Numbered from the stretch's first letter, positions 1-7,818 are shown. The stretch is DNA of 22,421 nucleotides from Euryarchaeota archaeon UBA181 (GCA_002496725.1 DALI01000044.1:1-22421), one strand, 5' to 3'. A program made the numbers and translations. Notes: a model not told the origin generated them from the letters alone.

Positions 1-718
1 CACCTGATTCCAATGCGGCTCTCTTGAAACCACTCCATTTCGTCTTGGACCCTATAACGCCTATTCTAGGTCCTTCTCCCGATAAGCCAAGCAGGCCAAT
101 CAGGAGTTCTTGATCTACTGACCAGTCATGCCCTAACACTAGAATATCGGAGAATCTATTTATTGATGAAGAATTTTCCATATTTAGAAAATCCATAACA
201 GAGCATGAAGTTATCTCAGTAGCAGATGGATATTTTTCAGAGTTAGAGTACTCCTCCCTGACATCAAAAACACTGTGTTGCCAGCCGAGTGTTTCGCACA
301 CTATGGATACACATTTCCCGACATGCCCGCCTCCAGCAATCAATATGTGAGGCACCGGCTCAATAACTTCCAAAGACACCTTCAGCTGACCCCCGCATAG
401 GCTATCAAGGGCTATGACTTCTTTTCCCTTCCCATCTTTGTGTAGCACATAAGTCTCTATCTTTCCACCAGTTTTCCTCATTTCAGACTTTGACTTGGAG
501 AGCATTTCCTGAAGCTCCCCCTCGATCTTAAGCTCGAGACCAGCTCCCCCCACAGTTCCGTATTTACCACCCGAGGAAGAGATGGCCAGCTTAGCTCCGG
601 GCTTGCCCGGTACACTTCCTGAAGCCTCTATTACCGATGCCATAGCAACCCTATCTCCAGCACCAAGCTTCTCTACCACCCAGGAAAGAACGGCTCTTGA
701 CATGACTCTGGGAAACAT
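1..718 (-). CDS. xdhC: XdhC/CoxI-family molybdenum hydroxylase maturation protein (3' end outside window)
   Basis: Partial gene; 239 codons are visible from an ATG at 718, and the C-terminus lies beyond base 1. The family binds or inserts the sulfurated molybdenum cofactor into xanthine dehydrogenase/CO dehydrogenase-type enzymes in the cytoplasm. The N-terminal XdhC_CoxI domain shows the SGSVPGKPGAK and GTVGGAGLE stretches (about residues 33-63) and a SLCGGQLKV element (about 107-114). A Rossmann-type XdhC_C domain follows, with IAGGGHVGKC at about 127-136. A stop codon at 743-745 limits any upstream extension; GTG at 727 and ATG at 703 are alternative starts and no convincing Shine-Dalgarno site is visible. 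It diverges from the permease gene. A MocA-like gene lies 1.4 kb away, and XdhC and MocA are usual partners. The target hydroxylase is not in the window and may lie beyond base 1. Family assignment is firm, the exact partner enzyme is not. Confidence 0.85.
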   Translation of the reverse strand, partial: MFPRVMSRAVLSWVVEKLGAGDRVAMASVIEASGSVPGKPGAKLAISSSGGKYGTVGGAGLELKIEGELQEMLSKSKSEMRKTGGKIETYVLHKDGKGKEVIALDSLCGGQLKVSLEVIEPVPHILIAGGGHVGKCVSIVCETLGWQHSVFDVREEYSNSEKYPSATEITSCSVMDFLNMENSSSINRFSDILVLGHDWSVDQELLIGLLGLSGEGPRIGVIGSKTKWSGFKRAALESG

Positions 719-825
719 ACTGAGCACTTTGGACTTACGCTTTTACGAACCTCAGAATCAGATAAGTATTCTTAGTATCTTTCAGTGATAAATCAACGCT
801 CATTGAAAACTAAATCAATCTAGCC

Positions 826-837
826 AAATTTGATAAT
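826..837 (+). promoter_or_regulatory. Possible TATA box of the permease gene
   Basis: An A+T-rich AAATTTGATAAT stretch is centred about 28 bp upstream of the ATG at 860. That is the spacing expected of an archaeal TATA box for a leaderless transcript starting at that ATG. It is a pattern match only, within the 141-bp gap between the divergent xdhC and permease genes. Confidence 0.3.
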
Positions 838-859
838 TGTAAAACCCACGCCTCAAGCT

Positions 860-2098
860 ATGTCACCTAGGATTAGTTCCGACGAAGCCTTGGAGATTCT
901 GATAGTCTCGATGCGTGATGCCTTTCTGGCAGTTACAGTTTTCGTAGCCGCAATGATCTTACTTTTCAGCTGGTTACAATACGTCACTGCTGGTAAATTT
1001 GTGGATTGGATTCGAGAGAATAAGGAGATACAGCCACTTATCGGAGCGACTATGGGACTTACTCCGGGTTGTGGAGGTGCAATCATTGTCATGCCAATGT
1101 ATACTAGAGGATATGTTACGTACGGCACGGTGATTGCAACACTTATAGCAACATTAGGAGATGCTGCATTTGTTCTAATCGGAGCAGTTTTTCGAGATGT
1201 TTCGTTTCTAGCTCCGGTTATTGCAGTTCATTTGACATCATTCACTGTCGCTGTCATATGGGGATTTGCCGTAGATCGTATGGGTGTGACTCCATCTTCT
1301 CCACTAGGAATAATACGGCCCAATTCAAAATCTAGTGCTTCACTAGAAGAAGAAAAATTAGATTTAGAAGAGCGACAAATAATTCAGGAAATGCCAAGAG
1401 AAGCTCCCGATGGATTTGGCTACAGGGTACTACATCAAGGATACAGAGTTTGGTGGGTGGTGACTGCTGTTGGCCTCTGTCTAGCCATTATGCTATTGAT
1501 TTGGTACGCACAAGATCCAGAATACTCTCCGGACTTAGTTTGGGACATCACAACTCGTGATGGCATCGTAACATGGGTTGGATTCGTGGGGACCCTATTA
1601 TCGATTATCCTGTATATTTCTTCTAAGAATTTCATTAGAGATGATACCGAGGCCACAATAGGGGACAAATTAAATTCATTCGACGAGACTCTGGTACATG
1701 CCGCTTCTGAGACCGCCTTCGTCACTTTTTGGGTTGTGGTGGCTTATCTCGTATTCGAATTTGGAATGATTCTATCTGGGATATCAGAAGCTGACCTTTC
1801 AAACCATGGAGCGGGGGTAGGGGCTGTAGCAGTAGCCGCCGCAGTGGGTTTAGTACCGGGCTGTGGCCCTCAAATAATCGCTATCTCAGCTTATGTCGAG
1901 GGGATAATTTCATTCCCAGCTTTGGTTGCAAATGCTATTTCTCAAGATGGCGATGCTTTGTTTCCATTACTGGTTCGTCACAAAGTAGCCTCAATATGGG
2001 CCACCATACACACTACATTGCCCGCCATCATAGTGGGTTTAATCTTCCTTTGGGCCATGGGGGAGTATCCTTTCCTCAGAGAAAGTCTACAACCCTGA
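860..2098 (+). CDS. 10-TM permease, ArsP_2 / putative manganese-heavy-metal exporter-like
   Basis: Polytopic membrane protein of 412 residues from the ATG at 860. An in-frame TTG at 830 would add 10 residues, but an upstream A+T-rich box fits a leaderless start at 860. Two half-repeats carry the same signature. GLTPGCGGAIIV is followed by MPMYTRG and ATLGDAAFVLI in the first half. GLVPGCGPQIIA is followed by SAYVEG and SQDGDALFPLL in the second. A long charged loop rich in Glu and Lys separates them. This duplicated PGCG architecture matches, from memory, the 'putative 10TM heavy-metal exporter' family (ArsP_2, also annotated putative manganese transporter). The substrate is not shown by the sequence. 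The gene sits between xdhC and a mocA-like gene, and its last 23 bp overlap the 3' end of mocA on the other strand. Family confidence is moderate, substrate unknown. Confidence 0.7.
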   Translation: MSPRISSDEALEILIVSMRDAFLAVTVFVAAMILLFSWLQYVTAGKFVDWIRENKEIQPLIGATMGLTPGCGGAIIVMPMYTRGYVTYGTVIATLIATLGDAAFVLIGAVFRDVSFLAPVIAVHLTSFTVAVIWGFAVDRMGVTPSSPLGIIRPNSKSSASLEEEKLDLEERQIIQEMPREAPDGFGYRVLHQGYRVWWVVTAVGLCLAIMLLIWYAQDPEYSPDLVWDITTRDGIVTWVGFVGTLLSIILYISSKNFIRDDTEATIGDKLNSFDETLVHAASETAFVTFWVVVAYLVFEFGMILSGISEADLSNHGAGVGAVAVAAAVGLVPGCGPQIIAISAYVEGIISFPALVANAISQDGDALFPLLVRHKVASIWATIHTTLPAIIVGLIFLWAMGEYPFLRESLQP

Positions 2099-2663
2099 GG
2101 AACTCATCAACATCTTCCTGTGTGTCCACATTCAAATGTAGATAAGGGTCCTTAACATCTATTTTATTTGGGTTGATGATGCCATTCAGGGGAGTATCAG
2201 AAGAAGCCTTTAGAATTCTATTAATATCGTGATTATCCACTAACAATGGGTGCCCCCCCCTCCCTCCACTTGAAGGGCATGAACTGGATTTTGAGGAAAT
2301 CAGCAATTCAATAGTAGACATGGAGAATCCCGGCCTATCTACGGGAACAATAAGAATCTTGATCTCTCTACTATTTCCTTCCTTTAGGAACTTCAATCCT
2401 TTCTTGACTGATCCAGTTCTACCAAGTTCTGGGTCTTCATTAATTACAATTTCCACATCTCCGATGGAGTTCCTTATTCTCTCAACCAAGTCTTCCCTAG
2501 TGACCACTATCGGATTAAGACCCAATCTATTCAATCTCGAGAACATCCATGAGATAAGGGATGTATCTCCCACTTCGATAAGGGCCTTGGGATTGCCCAG
2601 TCTACTGCTCCTGCCTGCGGCTAGTATGACGCAACCAATATCGGGATAAACATCATTTCTCAC
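2076..2663 (-). CDS. mocA: MocA-like molybdenum cofactor nucleotidyltransferase (NTP_transf_3)
   Basis: Nucleotidyltransferase of 195 residues. The N-terminal ILAAGRSSRLG-PKAL motif (about residues 13-27) is the NTP-binding loop of the MobA/MocA superfamily. IVPVDRPGFS (about 105-114) supplies the metal-binding Asp. A Gly-rich GGRGGHPLLV segment and LHLNVDTQEDVDEF near the C-terminus match MocA/MobA-like cytidylyl/guanylyl transferases. In the family, MocA attaches CMP to molybdopterin for xanthine-dehydrogenase-type enzymes, which fits the nearby xdhC. The start is GTG at 2663, overlapping the acyl-CoA dehydrogenase stop by 11 bp, so translational coupling is likely. A run of eight C (plus strand, 2253-2260) lies in the Gly-rich segment. 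Alternatives are another NTP_transf_3 specificity such as a nucleotide-sugar precursor enzyme, which is less likely given XdhC. Confidence 0.78.
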   Translation of the reverse strand: MRNDVYPDIGCVILAAGRSSRLGNPKALIEVGDTSLISWMFSRLNRLGLNPIVVTREDLVERIRNSIGDVEIVINEDPELGRTGSVKKGLKFLKEGNSREIKILIVPVDRPGFSMSTIELLISSKSSSCPSSGGRGGHPLLVDNHDINRILKASSDTPLNGIINPNKIDVKDPYLHLNVDTQEDVDEFLRVVDFL

Positions 2664-3798
2664 GAATCATCTCTCTTCCAATAATTAGTCTTTGAATCTG
2701 ACTTGATCCCTCAAAAATTTGTACGACCTTTGCACCTCTCATTCTCCTAGCTACAGGGTACTCTTCGGAGTATCCATAGCCACCGAAGACCTGCACTGCA
2801 TCAGTAGTGACTTCCATCGCCATATCTGCAGCAAATCTCTTTGCATGCGCAGCTTCCAGTGTGTTCCTCTCTCCCGAGTCGCATTTCAAAGCCGCTCTCC
2901 ATGTGAGGAGTCTAGCCGCATCTACCTTAGTAGCCATATCAGCTAGCATGAATGATATGGCTTGGTGTTTGAAGATAGGCTTGCCAAACGCATTCCTTTC
3001 ACTTGAGTATTCCAGTGCTTCCTCCATTGCCCCTCTGGCATTACCCACTGCATGTGCCGAGATAGTGGGACGAGATAGGTCAAATGCCCTCATGGCGTTC
3101 ATCCAACCTCCATTTTCTTCTTCTCCGACTAGATTCTCGACAGGAATCCTGACGTCATTGAAAGTCACGGATCTTGTATCAGAGCATCTCTGCCCCATAT
3201 TTTCCTCTTTCTTCCCAAGCTCTATTCCGGGGGAATCAGCATCGACGATGAAACCACTCATGCCTCTGTAACCGGCTCCCTTGTCAGTGTATGCCAGCAC
3301 GAAGAACCAGTCCGCATAGCCCGCTCCAGTAATCCACATTTTACTTCCGTTGAGTATGTATTCATCCCCGTCTCTAGTTGCTTCGGTTTGTATCGACTGG
3401 ACATCGCTTCCAGCACCAGGCTCCGTAACGCAGTATGATGCTATACAACCATCAGCAACCTTTGTCATATACCTCTCTTTCTGCTCTTCTGTGCCTCCTG
3501 TAAGTATTGGATAGGAGGCGAGCATAGTACTGCCACAGGCTGTAGCGAAGCCAGGATCTCCTGCCCCGAACTCTTCACAGACCAGGACTTCTTCGAAAGA
3601 ACCCATCCCCCCTCCTCCATATTTTTCCGGGATTTTTAGGGTGAGTAGGCCCGAGTCACTAGCTTTCTTAATCGCGTCTTCTGGGAATTGACTGGAACTG
3701 TCCCATCTGCCGGCATTCGGCTTTACTTCTTCCTCTGCAAAATCTCTAGCAAGTTGCTGAAGCATACGTTGCTCTTCACTCAAGACGAAGTCAACCAT
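2653..3798 (-). CDS. Acyl-CoA dehydrogenase (FAD)
   Basis: About 381 residues, the usual length for the family. It oxidises an acyl-CoA to the 2-enoyl-CoA with FAD, passing electrons to ETF. The sequence shows the N-terminal helical domain (FVLSEEQRMLQQLARDFAEE), the flavin-binding CVTEPGAGSDVQSI and KMWITGAG motifs (about 140-180), and the C-terminal segment EAAHAKRFAADMAMEVTTDA, QVFGGYGYSEEYP and QIFEGSSQIQRLIIGREMI. The Glu of FEGSSQIQ (about residue 363) is at the position of the catalytic base in medium- and short-chain enzymes. ATG at 3798 is chosen because MVDFVLSEEQ is a typical N-terminus; ATG 3804 and TTG 3816 are in frame upstream. It lies 24 bp after the exchanger and overlaps mocA. 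With the E1 gene of the same strand it suggests branched-chain acyl-CoA breakdown, but chain-length specificity cannot be read from the sequence. Confidence 0.92.
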   Translation of the reverse strand: MVDFVLSEEQRMLQQLARDFAEEEVKPNAGRWDSSSQFPEDAIKKASDSGLLTLKIPEKYGGGGMGSFEEVLVCEEFGAGDPGFATACGSTMLASYPILTGGTEEQKERYMTKVADGCIASYCVTEPGAGSDVQSIQTEATRDGDEYILNGSKMWITGAGYADWFFVLAYTDKGAGYRGMSGFIVDADSPGIELGKKEENMGQRCSDTRSVTFNDVRIPVENLVGEEENGGWMNAMRAFDLSRPTISAHAVGNARGAMEEALEYSSERNAFGKPIFKHQAISFMLADMATKVDAARLLTWRAALKCDSGERNTLEAAHAKRFAADMAMEVTTDAVQVFGGYGYSEEYPVARRMRGAKVVQIFEGSSQIQRLIIGREMIREK

Positions 3799-3822
3799 GG
3801 GCATTGGACTGGGCAACCGGTC

Positions 3823-4746
3823 TTAGAGGTAGAGGTAAGTCATGTACAAAATATATCCAGCCACCATAGCAAGTCCGGTCCTAGGGCCTATCTCTCTGTC
3901 ATCAAGCAACATTGCGGCTACCATGCCTGAAGTTAGGAGCATCACCCAGATATCCCTTTCAGAAAATCCAGGATCTATTGCGATCCCTCCTCCTATGAGG
4001 GCTGTAGTACCTAATATTCCCAGGATATTCATCATATTAGAGCCCAGGACATTACCAACTGCAACGCCGCCCTGTCCACGTAATCCTGCAACTATTGTTA
4101 CAGCTAATTCTGGAAGTGATGTACCCAATGCAACTATGGAGAGCCCAATTACGGCTTCGGAAATTCCCATGCTAGTTGCTATTCCCGTTGCGCCCTCTAT
4201 CAGAAAGTCCGCCCCCTTCCATATCAGCAACCCTCCCACTATGGTGACTAGCGATGCAATCATGATATTGTCAGGAACCCAATTTTCTTCAATTTCAGAG
4301 TCTTCTTCTTCCGAGTTGATGTAAGAATATGCATAGTAACCGACCAAGCAAATCAACATGCCAGCCCCAAATTCCGGGCCGATGGAGCCGAAGTAAACCG
4401 CTCCCAGGAGAATAAAGGATGCCATCATCATGGCCTTTGCGTCCCTTCTGACTCCGGCACCTGGGTTACTAGCCGCCCCTAACATAGATGCTGTTCCCAG
4501 GACGAGCATCACATTGGCTACATTCGAGCCAATCACCCCTCCTATTGCTAAGTCGGGCTGTCCTCCCGCTACTGCTTCTAAAGAAACGGCAAGCTCAGGC
4601 AAGGAAGTTCCTACGGCCACTATTGTGAATCCAATCAATAAGGGCGGGACGCGCATCCTATTTGCAATCACCACTGCTCCCTGCACTACAACCTCGCCCC
4701 CAGACATCAAGAGGGCGAATCCTACTACAACTAGGAGCCAGTCCAT
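3823..4746 (-). CDS. Sodium/calcium exchanger-family (CaCA, YrbG-like) membrane protein
   Basis: A protein of about 307 residues with roughly ten hydrophobic segments arranged as two homologous halves. The alpha-1 repeat shows TIVAVGTSLPELAVSLEA and GGVIGSNVANVMLVLG. The alpha-2 repeat shows SIVALGTSLPELAVTIVAG and GNVLGSNMMNILGILG. These G-T-S-LPE and GSN-N motifs hold the conserved acidic and polar ion-binding residues of the cation/Ca2+ exchanger superfamily. An acidic cytoplasmic loop (EEEDSEIEEN) separates the halves. It probably exchanges Na+ (or K+/H+) for Ca2+ or a related divalent cation across the membrane. ATG at 4746 (MDWLLVVVGFALL) is preferred; GTG at 4752 is an alternative. It lies about 50 bp after the E1 gene and 25 bp before the acyl-CoA dehydrogenase start, so probably in one transcript, though no functional link to those enzymes is evident. 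Confidence 0.9.
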   Translation of the reverse strand: MDWLLVVVGFALLMSGGEVVVQGAVVIANRMRVPPLLIGFTIVAVGTSLPELAVSLEAVAGGQPDLAIGGVIGSNVANVMLVLGTASMLGAASNPGAGVRRDAKAMMMASFILLGAVYFGSIGPEFGAGMLICLVGYYAYSYINSEEEDSEIEENWVPDNIMIASLVTIVGGLLIWKGADFLIEGATGIATSMGISEAVIGLSIVALGTSLPELAVTIVAGLRGQGGVAVGNVLGSNMMNILGILGTTALIGGGIAIDPGFSERDIWVMLLTSGMVAAMLLDDREIGPRTGLAMVAGYILYMTYLYL

Positions 4747-4795
4747 ACCCACCGGGCATCAATTCCACTCATGACCATTTCCAATCAATCACTCT

Positions 4796-7663
4796 CTAGC
4801 TACATGATCTTATGATGTGCCTGTACACTAAGTCCGCAGTGGGAATAGTGTGATCCTCCAAGGTTGGGGAGAAAGGGACGGGGGTATCCAATGCACCAAT
4901 GACCACAGGAGCACATTCCAGATTCCAAAAAGTCTGTTCTATAATTCTGCTACTTATGGTATGCCCAAGCCCCCCTATCCATTGTGACTCTTGAAGCACA
5001 ATCATTCTCCCAGTTCTTTTCACCGATTCAATGCATGTCTTCTCGTCAAATGGCTGAATGGTTCTCAAATCTACCACTTCTACCTCATATCCCTTCTCGG
5101 AGGCCCTTCTGGAAGCCTCCAGTGCTACGTGTACCATGGCTCCCCATGTTACTATAGTCAAATCACTCCCCCCTCTGATTACCCTTGCTCGTCCAATAGA
5201 GAGCTCTCCATCATTCACCCTTACTTTGACAGATTCGGTATCTACAATCTGGTTTATTGAGTTCCCCCAACCAGTTTTCCCCCCTCTAAGTCCATACAAT
5301 CCTATGTGCTCTAGGAAAAGAACAGGGTCCGAGAGTGAATGACCCTCGATTAACAGATCATATGCATCTTGAGGATTACTAGGGAATGCGATTATCAGTC
5401 CCGGGTCATTAGTAAACCATGACTCTATCATATTCGCATGGAAGGGGCCGCTTCTAGTCTTGGCACCCAATGGTACTCTAACTGTCAGTGGAACATCCGC
5501 CCCCCATCTCCATCGTAATTGTGCGGCGTTGTTGATCAGTGGATTCATTGCCAGAGCCGCAAAACCCCCGAACTGAATTTCTGCTACTGGGCGCATCCCT
5601 CCAAGAGCAGCCCCAGTAGCAGAGTGGATTATGATAGCTTCTGAAAGGGGCATATCTAGGAGCTTCGATTGATGGCCTCTGGCCTTTAGGGGCAGATTCA
5701 TCCCAAATGCTCCAGCTACTTCCATGTCCTCTCCCATGAAGACTACTTCTTCTCCATAAGTCTCAGCAATCTCGACCATTGCATTTTGTATCGATCTACT
5801 GAAAGTCCAAGAATTCGGTGCATCCGAGAACTGTAGTATCTCTTCCCCTACACCCAGTGGCGATTCACGCAAAGAGACCTCCTTTTCCAAGTCCATGATC
5901 TGCTGTGAGTGACTACGGGCATCGCTTAGACTTGTCACCCCTTCGCCTACGGTATGCCCCTCCGGCCAAGGCATTGACTCCATCTCTTTCCTACTCGAAT
6001 CGACCATCTCCCTCTCATCAAACTCCATCGAAGCGAGCTCTCTCTCACTACATCCCTCCCTTATTAGGAGCTCTCGATGATTTGGAAGAGGATCTTTGTC
6101 AGACCAGTACCCCAGCAATTCCCTATCCACATACCCAGGGGGGGTTCCAGAAACCGAGCCTAGGTAAAGATCGTCGTGATGATGAGCATGCCCGCACCCT
6201 CTCATAGTCTCTACATGGATCAAGGTCGATCCCCCTCCTGAAAGGGCAATTTCTCTAGCCACAGCGGTAGAAGCGTAGAATTGTGCTGGATCAGAACCAT
6301 CTATTGTCCATGACGGAATTCCCATGGCAAGGCCCTTGTCCCCAAATGTTTCTGCTCCAGACTGGCCAATGACAAACGTATCTAGGGCAATCTGATTGTT
6401 CTGAATCATGAAGCATATTGGCAATCCCCTAGTGCCGGCCAGATTCATAGCCTCCCAGAATTCACCACTGCTGCTACAGCCTTCGCCCACGGGCGCAAGA
6501 TGAAATCTAGCTATTCCCAACCTCTGCGCAGCTAGGGCTATCCCCGTAGTTGTAGCACTTGCAGTTGGTAGTGGGGCAGTTGGGGGAAGGACCCTCTTCT
6601 CCCAGTTCCCAATATGTAAGTCACGACCCCCTGAACCAGACACACCTCCATCCATGTATGACTCAGCCTTCCCCATCTGTGCTGCAAAGACCTCTGTTGG
6701 AGTTTGCCCCATTGCCATGGCCAATCCAGTATCTCTAATCATTGGGGCAATTACATCAGCCTTTGCGACCTCCGAGCTAGGAATGTCTACTGCCCTATTC
6801 ATCGCCGAAGCGCAAGCAACAATCCCCTCTTGCCAGGTAGATCTGAATCCTTTGCCAGTGAATCTACTTCCATCAGGAGTTTCTAGTCCATCAGTGAAAA
6901 GCTCCTTCAGATGCTCATCAACAATTCTCGTTCTGATCATCCATCTCTGCCAAGACTTTCTTTGTTCCATAGTTATGGAGTGATAATGAGCGATTCTGCG
7001 CAAACATATTCTGAGATCTATGACTAATCTTGAAGTTCTCCTGCCAATGTGCGAAACACCGCTTCTACGAGGAATTACCTCCATATTCCCGATCTCAATA
7101 AGGTGTGGCTCCAATAGTTTTTGAGAAAGAGTTTCAATGACTAATTCCTCGAATTTGATACAGAAGCTGTGAAATGAAACTCCTCCGAACATAGGCGGTG
7201 CATCCATCGAGTCCCAACAATTCGCAATGACATCCAAGTACCCCTCATTCCTCTCAGAAATAAACCGCAGTAATTCTGAACGAATCTCTTTCGAGTAAGC
7301 CTTCTTGGGGAAATTGAGATTACTTTCAGGGGCCCAATTATTCGCAAAGATCGGTACAAGGTCAGATTGGCCAAATATCTTACTTCCACCTCTCTCTGGC
7401 GGTATGATTGAATCTCTCTCCTCTGAATCTCTGATTTCTATTTCTCTTCTCAGAGCGTCCTCTTCCACTTTGAGCGACCTTTCCCATAATTCGACCGATT
7501 CCTTTCTTCCCTGCCCTGTTGACGACCTATCTAGCGTGACTCTGATCCTTTCATCACAGGCTATACACCTTCTATCGAGCTTTACGGTAGACTTACTCCT
7601 AACCTTCCATATCTGATGCTTCTTACAATTAGGGCATTTCCAAATTCCATGTCGTCCCAACAT
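4796..7663 (-). CDS. Fused 2-oxoacid dehydrogenase E1 alpha/beta with an N-terminal zinc-ribbon extension
   Basis: A 955-residue thiamine-diphosphate enzyme whose two normally separate E1 subunits are one chain. The alpha part (about 234-575) has RWMIRTRIVDEHLKELF and the ThDP/Mg motif GEGCSSSGEFWEAMN...QNN (393-423), plus a GCGHAHHHDD loop. The beta part (about 618-955) has VVFMGEDMEVAGAFG, LDMPLSEAIIIHSATGAALG, GMRPVAEIQFGG, GPFHAN and DPGLIIAFPSNPQDAYDLL. It should decarboxylate a 2-oxoacid and acylate the lipoyl group of E2. Branched-chain 2-oxoacids are favoured by the acyl-CoA dehydrogenase in the same operon, but pyruvate or acetoin cannot be excluded. Residues 1-230 are extra: a CxxC-x19-CxxC ribbon (C10, C13, C33, C36), a charged helical stretch and a domain I do not recognise. 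ATG at 7663 is chosen over TTG at 7693. E2 and E3 genes are not in the window. Confidence 0.88.
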   Translation of the reverse strand: MLGRHGIWKCPNCKKHQIWKVRSKSTVKLDRRCIACDERIRVTLDRSSTGQGRKESVELWERSLKVEEDALRREIEIRDSEERDSIIPPERGGSKIFGQSDLVPIFANNWAPESNLNFPKKAYSKEIRSELLRFISERNEGYLDVIANCWDSMDAPPMFGGVSFHSFCIKFEELVIETLSQKLLEPHLIEIGNMEVIPRRSGVSHIGRRTSRLVIDLRICLRRIAHYHSITMEQRKSWQRWMIRTRIVDEHLKELFTDGLETPDGSRFTGKGFRSTWQEGIVACASAMNRAVDIPSSEVAKADVIAPMIRDTGLAMAMGQTPTEVFAAQMGKAESYMDGGVSGSGGRDLHIGNWEKRVLPPTAPLPTASATTTGIALAAQRLGIARFHLAPVGEGCSSSGEFWEAMNLAGTRGLPICFMIQNNQIALDTFVIGQSGAETFGDKGLAMGIPSWTIDGSDPAQFYASTAVAREIALSGGGSTLIHVETMRGCGHAHHHDDLYLGSVSGTPPGYVDRELLGYWSDKDPLPNHRELLIREGCSERELASMEFDEREMVDSSRKEMESMPWPEGHTVGEGVTSLSDARSHSQQIMDLEKEVSLRESPLGVGEEILQFSDAPNSWTFSRSIQNAMVEIAETYGEEVVFMGEDMEVAGAFGMNLPLKARGHQSKLLDMPLSEAIIIHSATGAALGGMRPVAEIQFGGFAALAMNPLINNAAQLRWRWGADVPLTVRVPLGAKTRSGPFHANMIESWFTNDPGLIIAFPSNPQDAYDLLIEGHSLSDPVLFLEHIGLYGLRGGKTGWGNSINQIVDTESVKVRVNDGELSIGRARVIRGGSDLTIVTWGAMVHVALEASRRASEKGYEVEVVDLRTIQPFDEKTCIESVKRTGRMIVLQESQWIGGLGHTISSRIIEQTFWNLECAPVVIGALDTPVPFSPTLEDHTIPTADLVYRHIIRSCS

Positions 7664-7708
7664 GTTATGTCCTGAGGGGGCATAGTACAACAATTATTCG
7701 CTTTACTC

Positions 7709-7744
7709 TACAAATTTTTACCACAATTAAGATAAAAATTTGTA
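7709..7744. repeat. Perfect 12-bp inverted repeat upstream of the E1 gene
   Basis: The arms 7709-7720 (TACAAATTTTTA) and 7733-7744 (TAAAAATTTGTA) are exact reverse complements with a 12-base spacer. They sit in a strongly A+T-rich intergenic stretch, between a candidate TATA box and the E1 start codon. The repeat overlaps where transcription would start about 25 bp from that box. It could be an operator for a dimeric regulator or a 5'-leader hairpin. Its identity is an inference. Confidence 0.6.
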
Positions 7745-7750
7745 AACCAT

Positions 7751-7758
7751 CTTATAAG
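7751..7758 (-). promoter_or_regulatory. Candidate TATA box for the E1 operon
   Basis: The self-complementary CTTATAAG lies 88-95 bp upstream of the E1 ATG on the minus strand, in the only sizeable gap of the 4.8-12.1 kb minus-strand block. Initiation about 25 bp downstream would fall inside the spacer of the 12-bp inverted repeat. TTTATTATTAAAAATT (about 7765-7780) is an alternative box. Confidence 0.4.
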
Positions 7759-7779
7759 GAGCAATTTTTAATAATAAAT

Positions 7780-7792
7780 ACCATAAAAAAAC
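7780..7792 (-). terminator. T-tract terminator of the rib-trxB-moeZ operon
   Basis: On the minus strand a run of seven T (plus-strand A at 7785-7791) begins 27 bp after the moeZ stop codon, in A+T-rich sequence. Archaeal RNA polymerase terminates at such T-tracts without needing a hairpin. No strong stem precedes it. Confidence 0.45.
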
Positions 7793-7818
7793 GTTGTACT
7801 GAATATATTATTACCATA

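Noticed and set aside
582..788. 68-codon plus-strand open frame over the xdhC start
   Set aside because: Antisense to the N-terminal XdhC domain, whose motifs are clear; low-complexity product.
2807..3271. 154-codon open frame on the plus strand inside the acyl-CoA dehydrogenase gene
   Set aside because: It is antisense to an intact, strongly conserved enzyme, has no recognisable domain and is rich in Ser as expected for a shadow frame.
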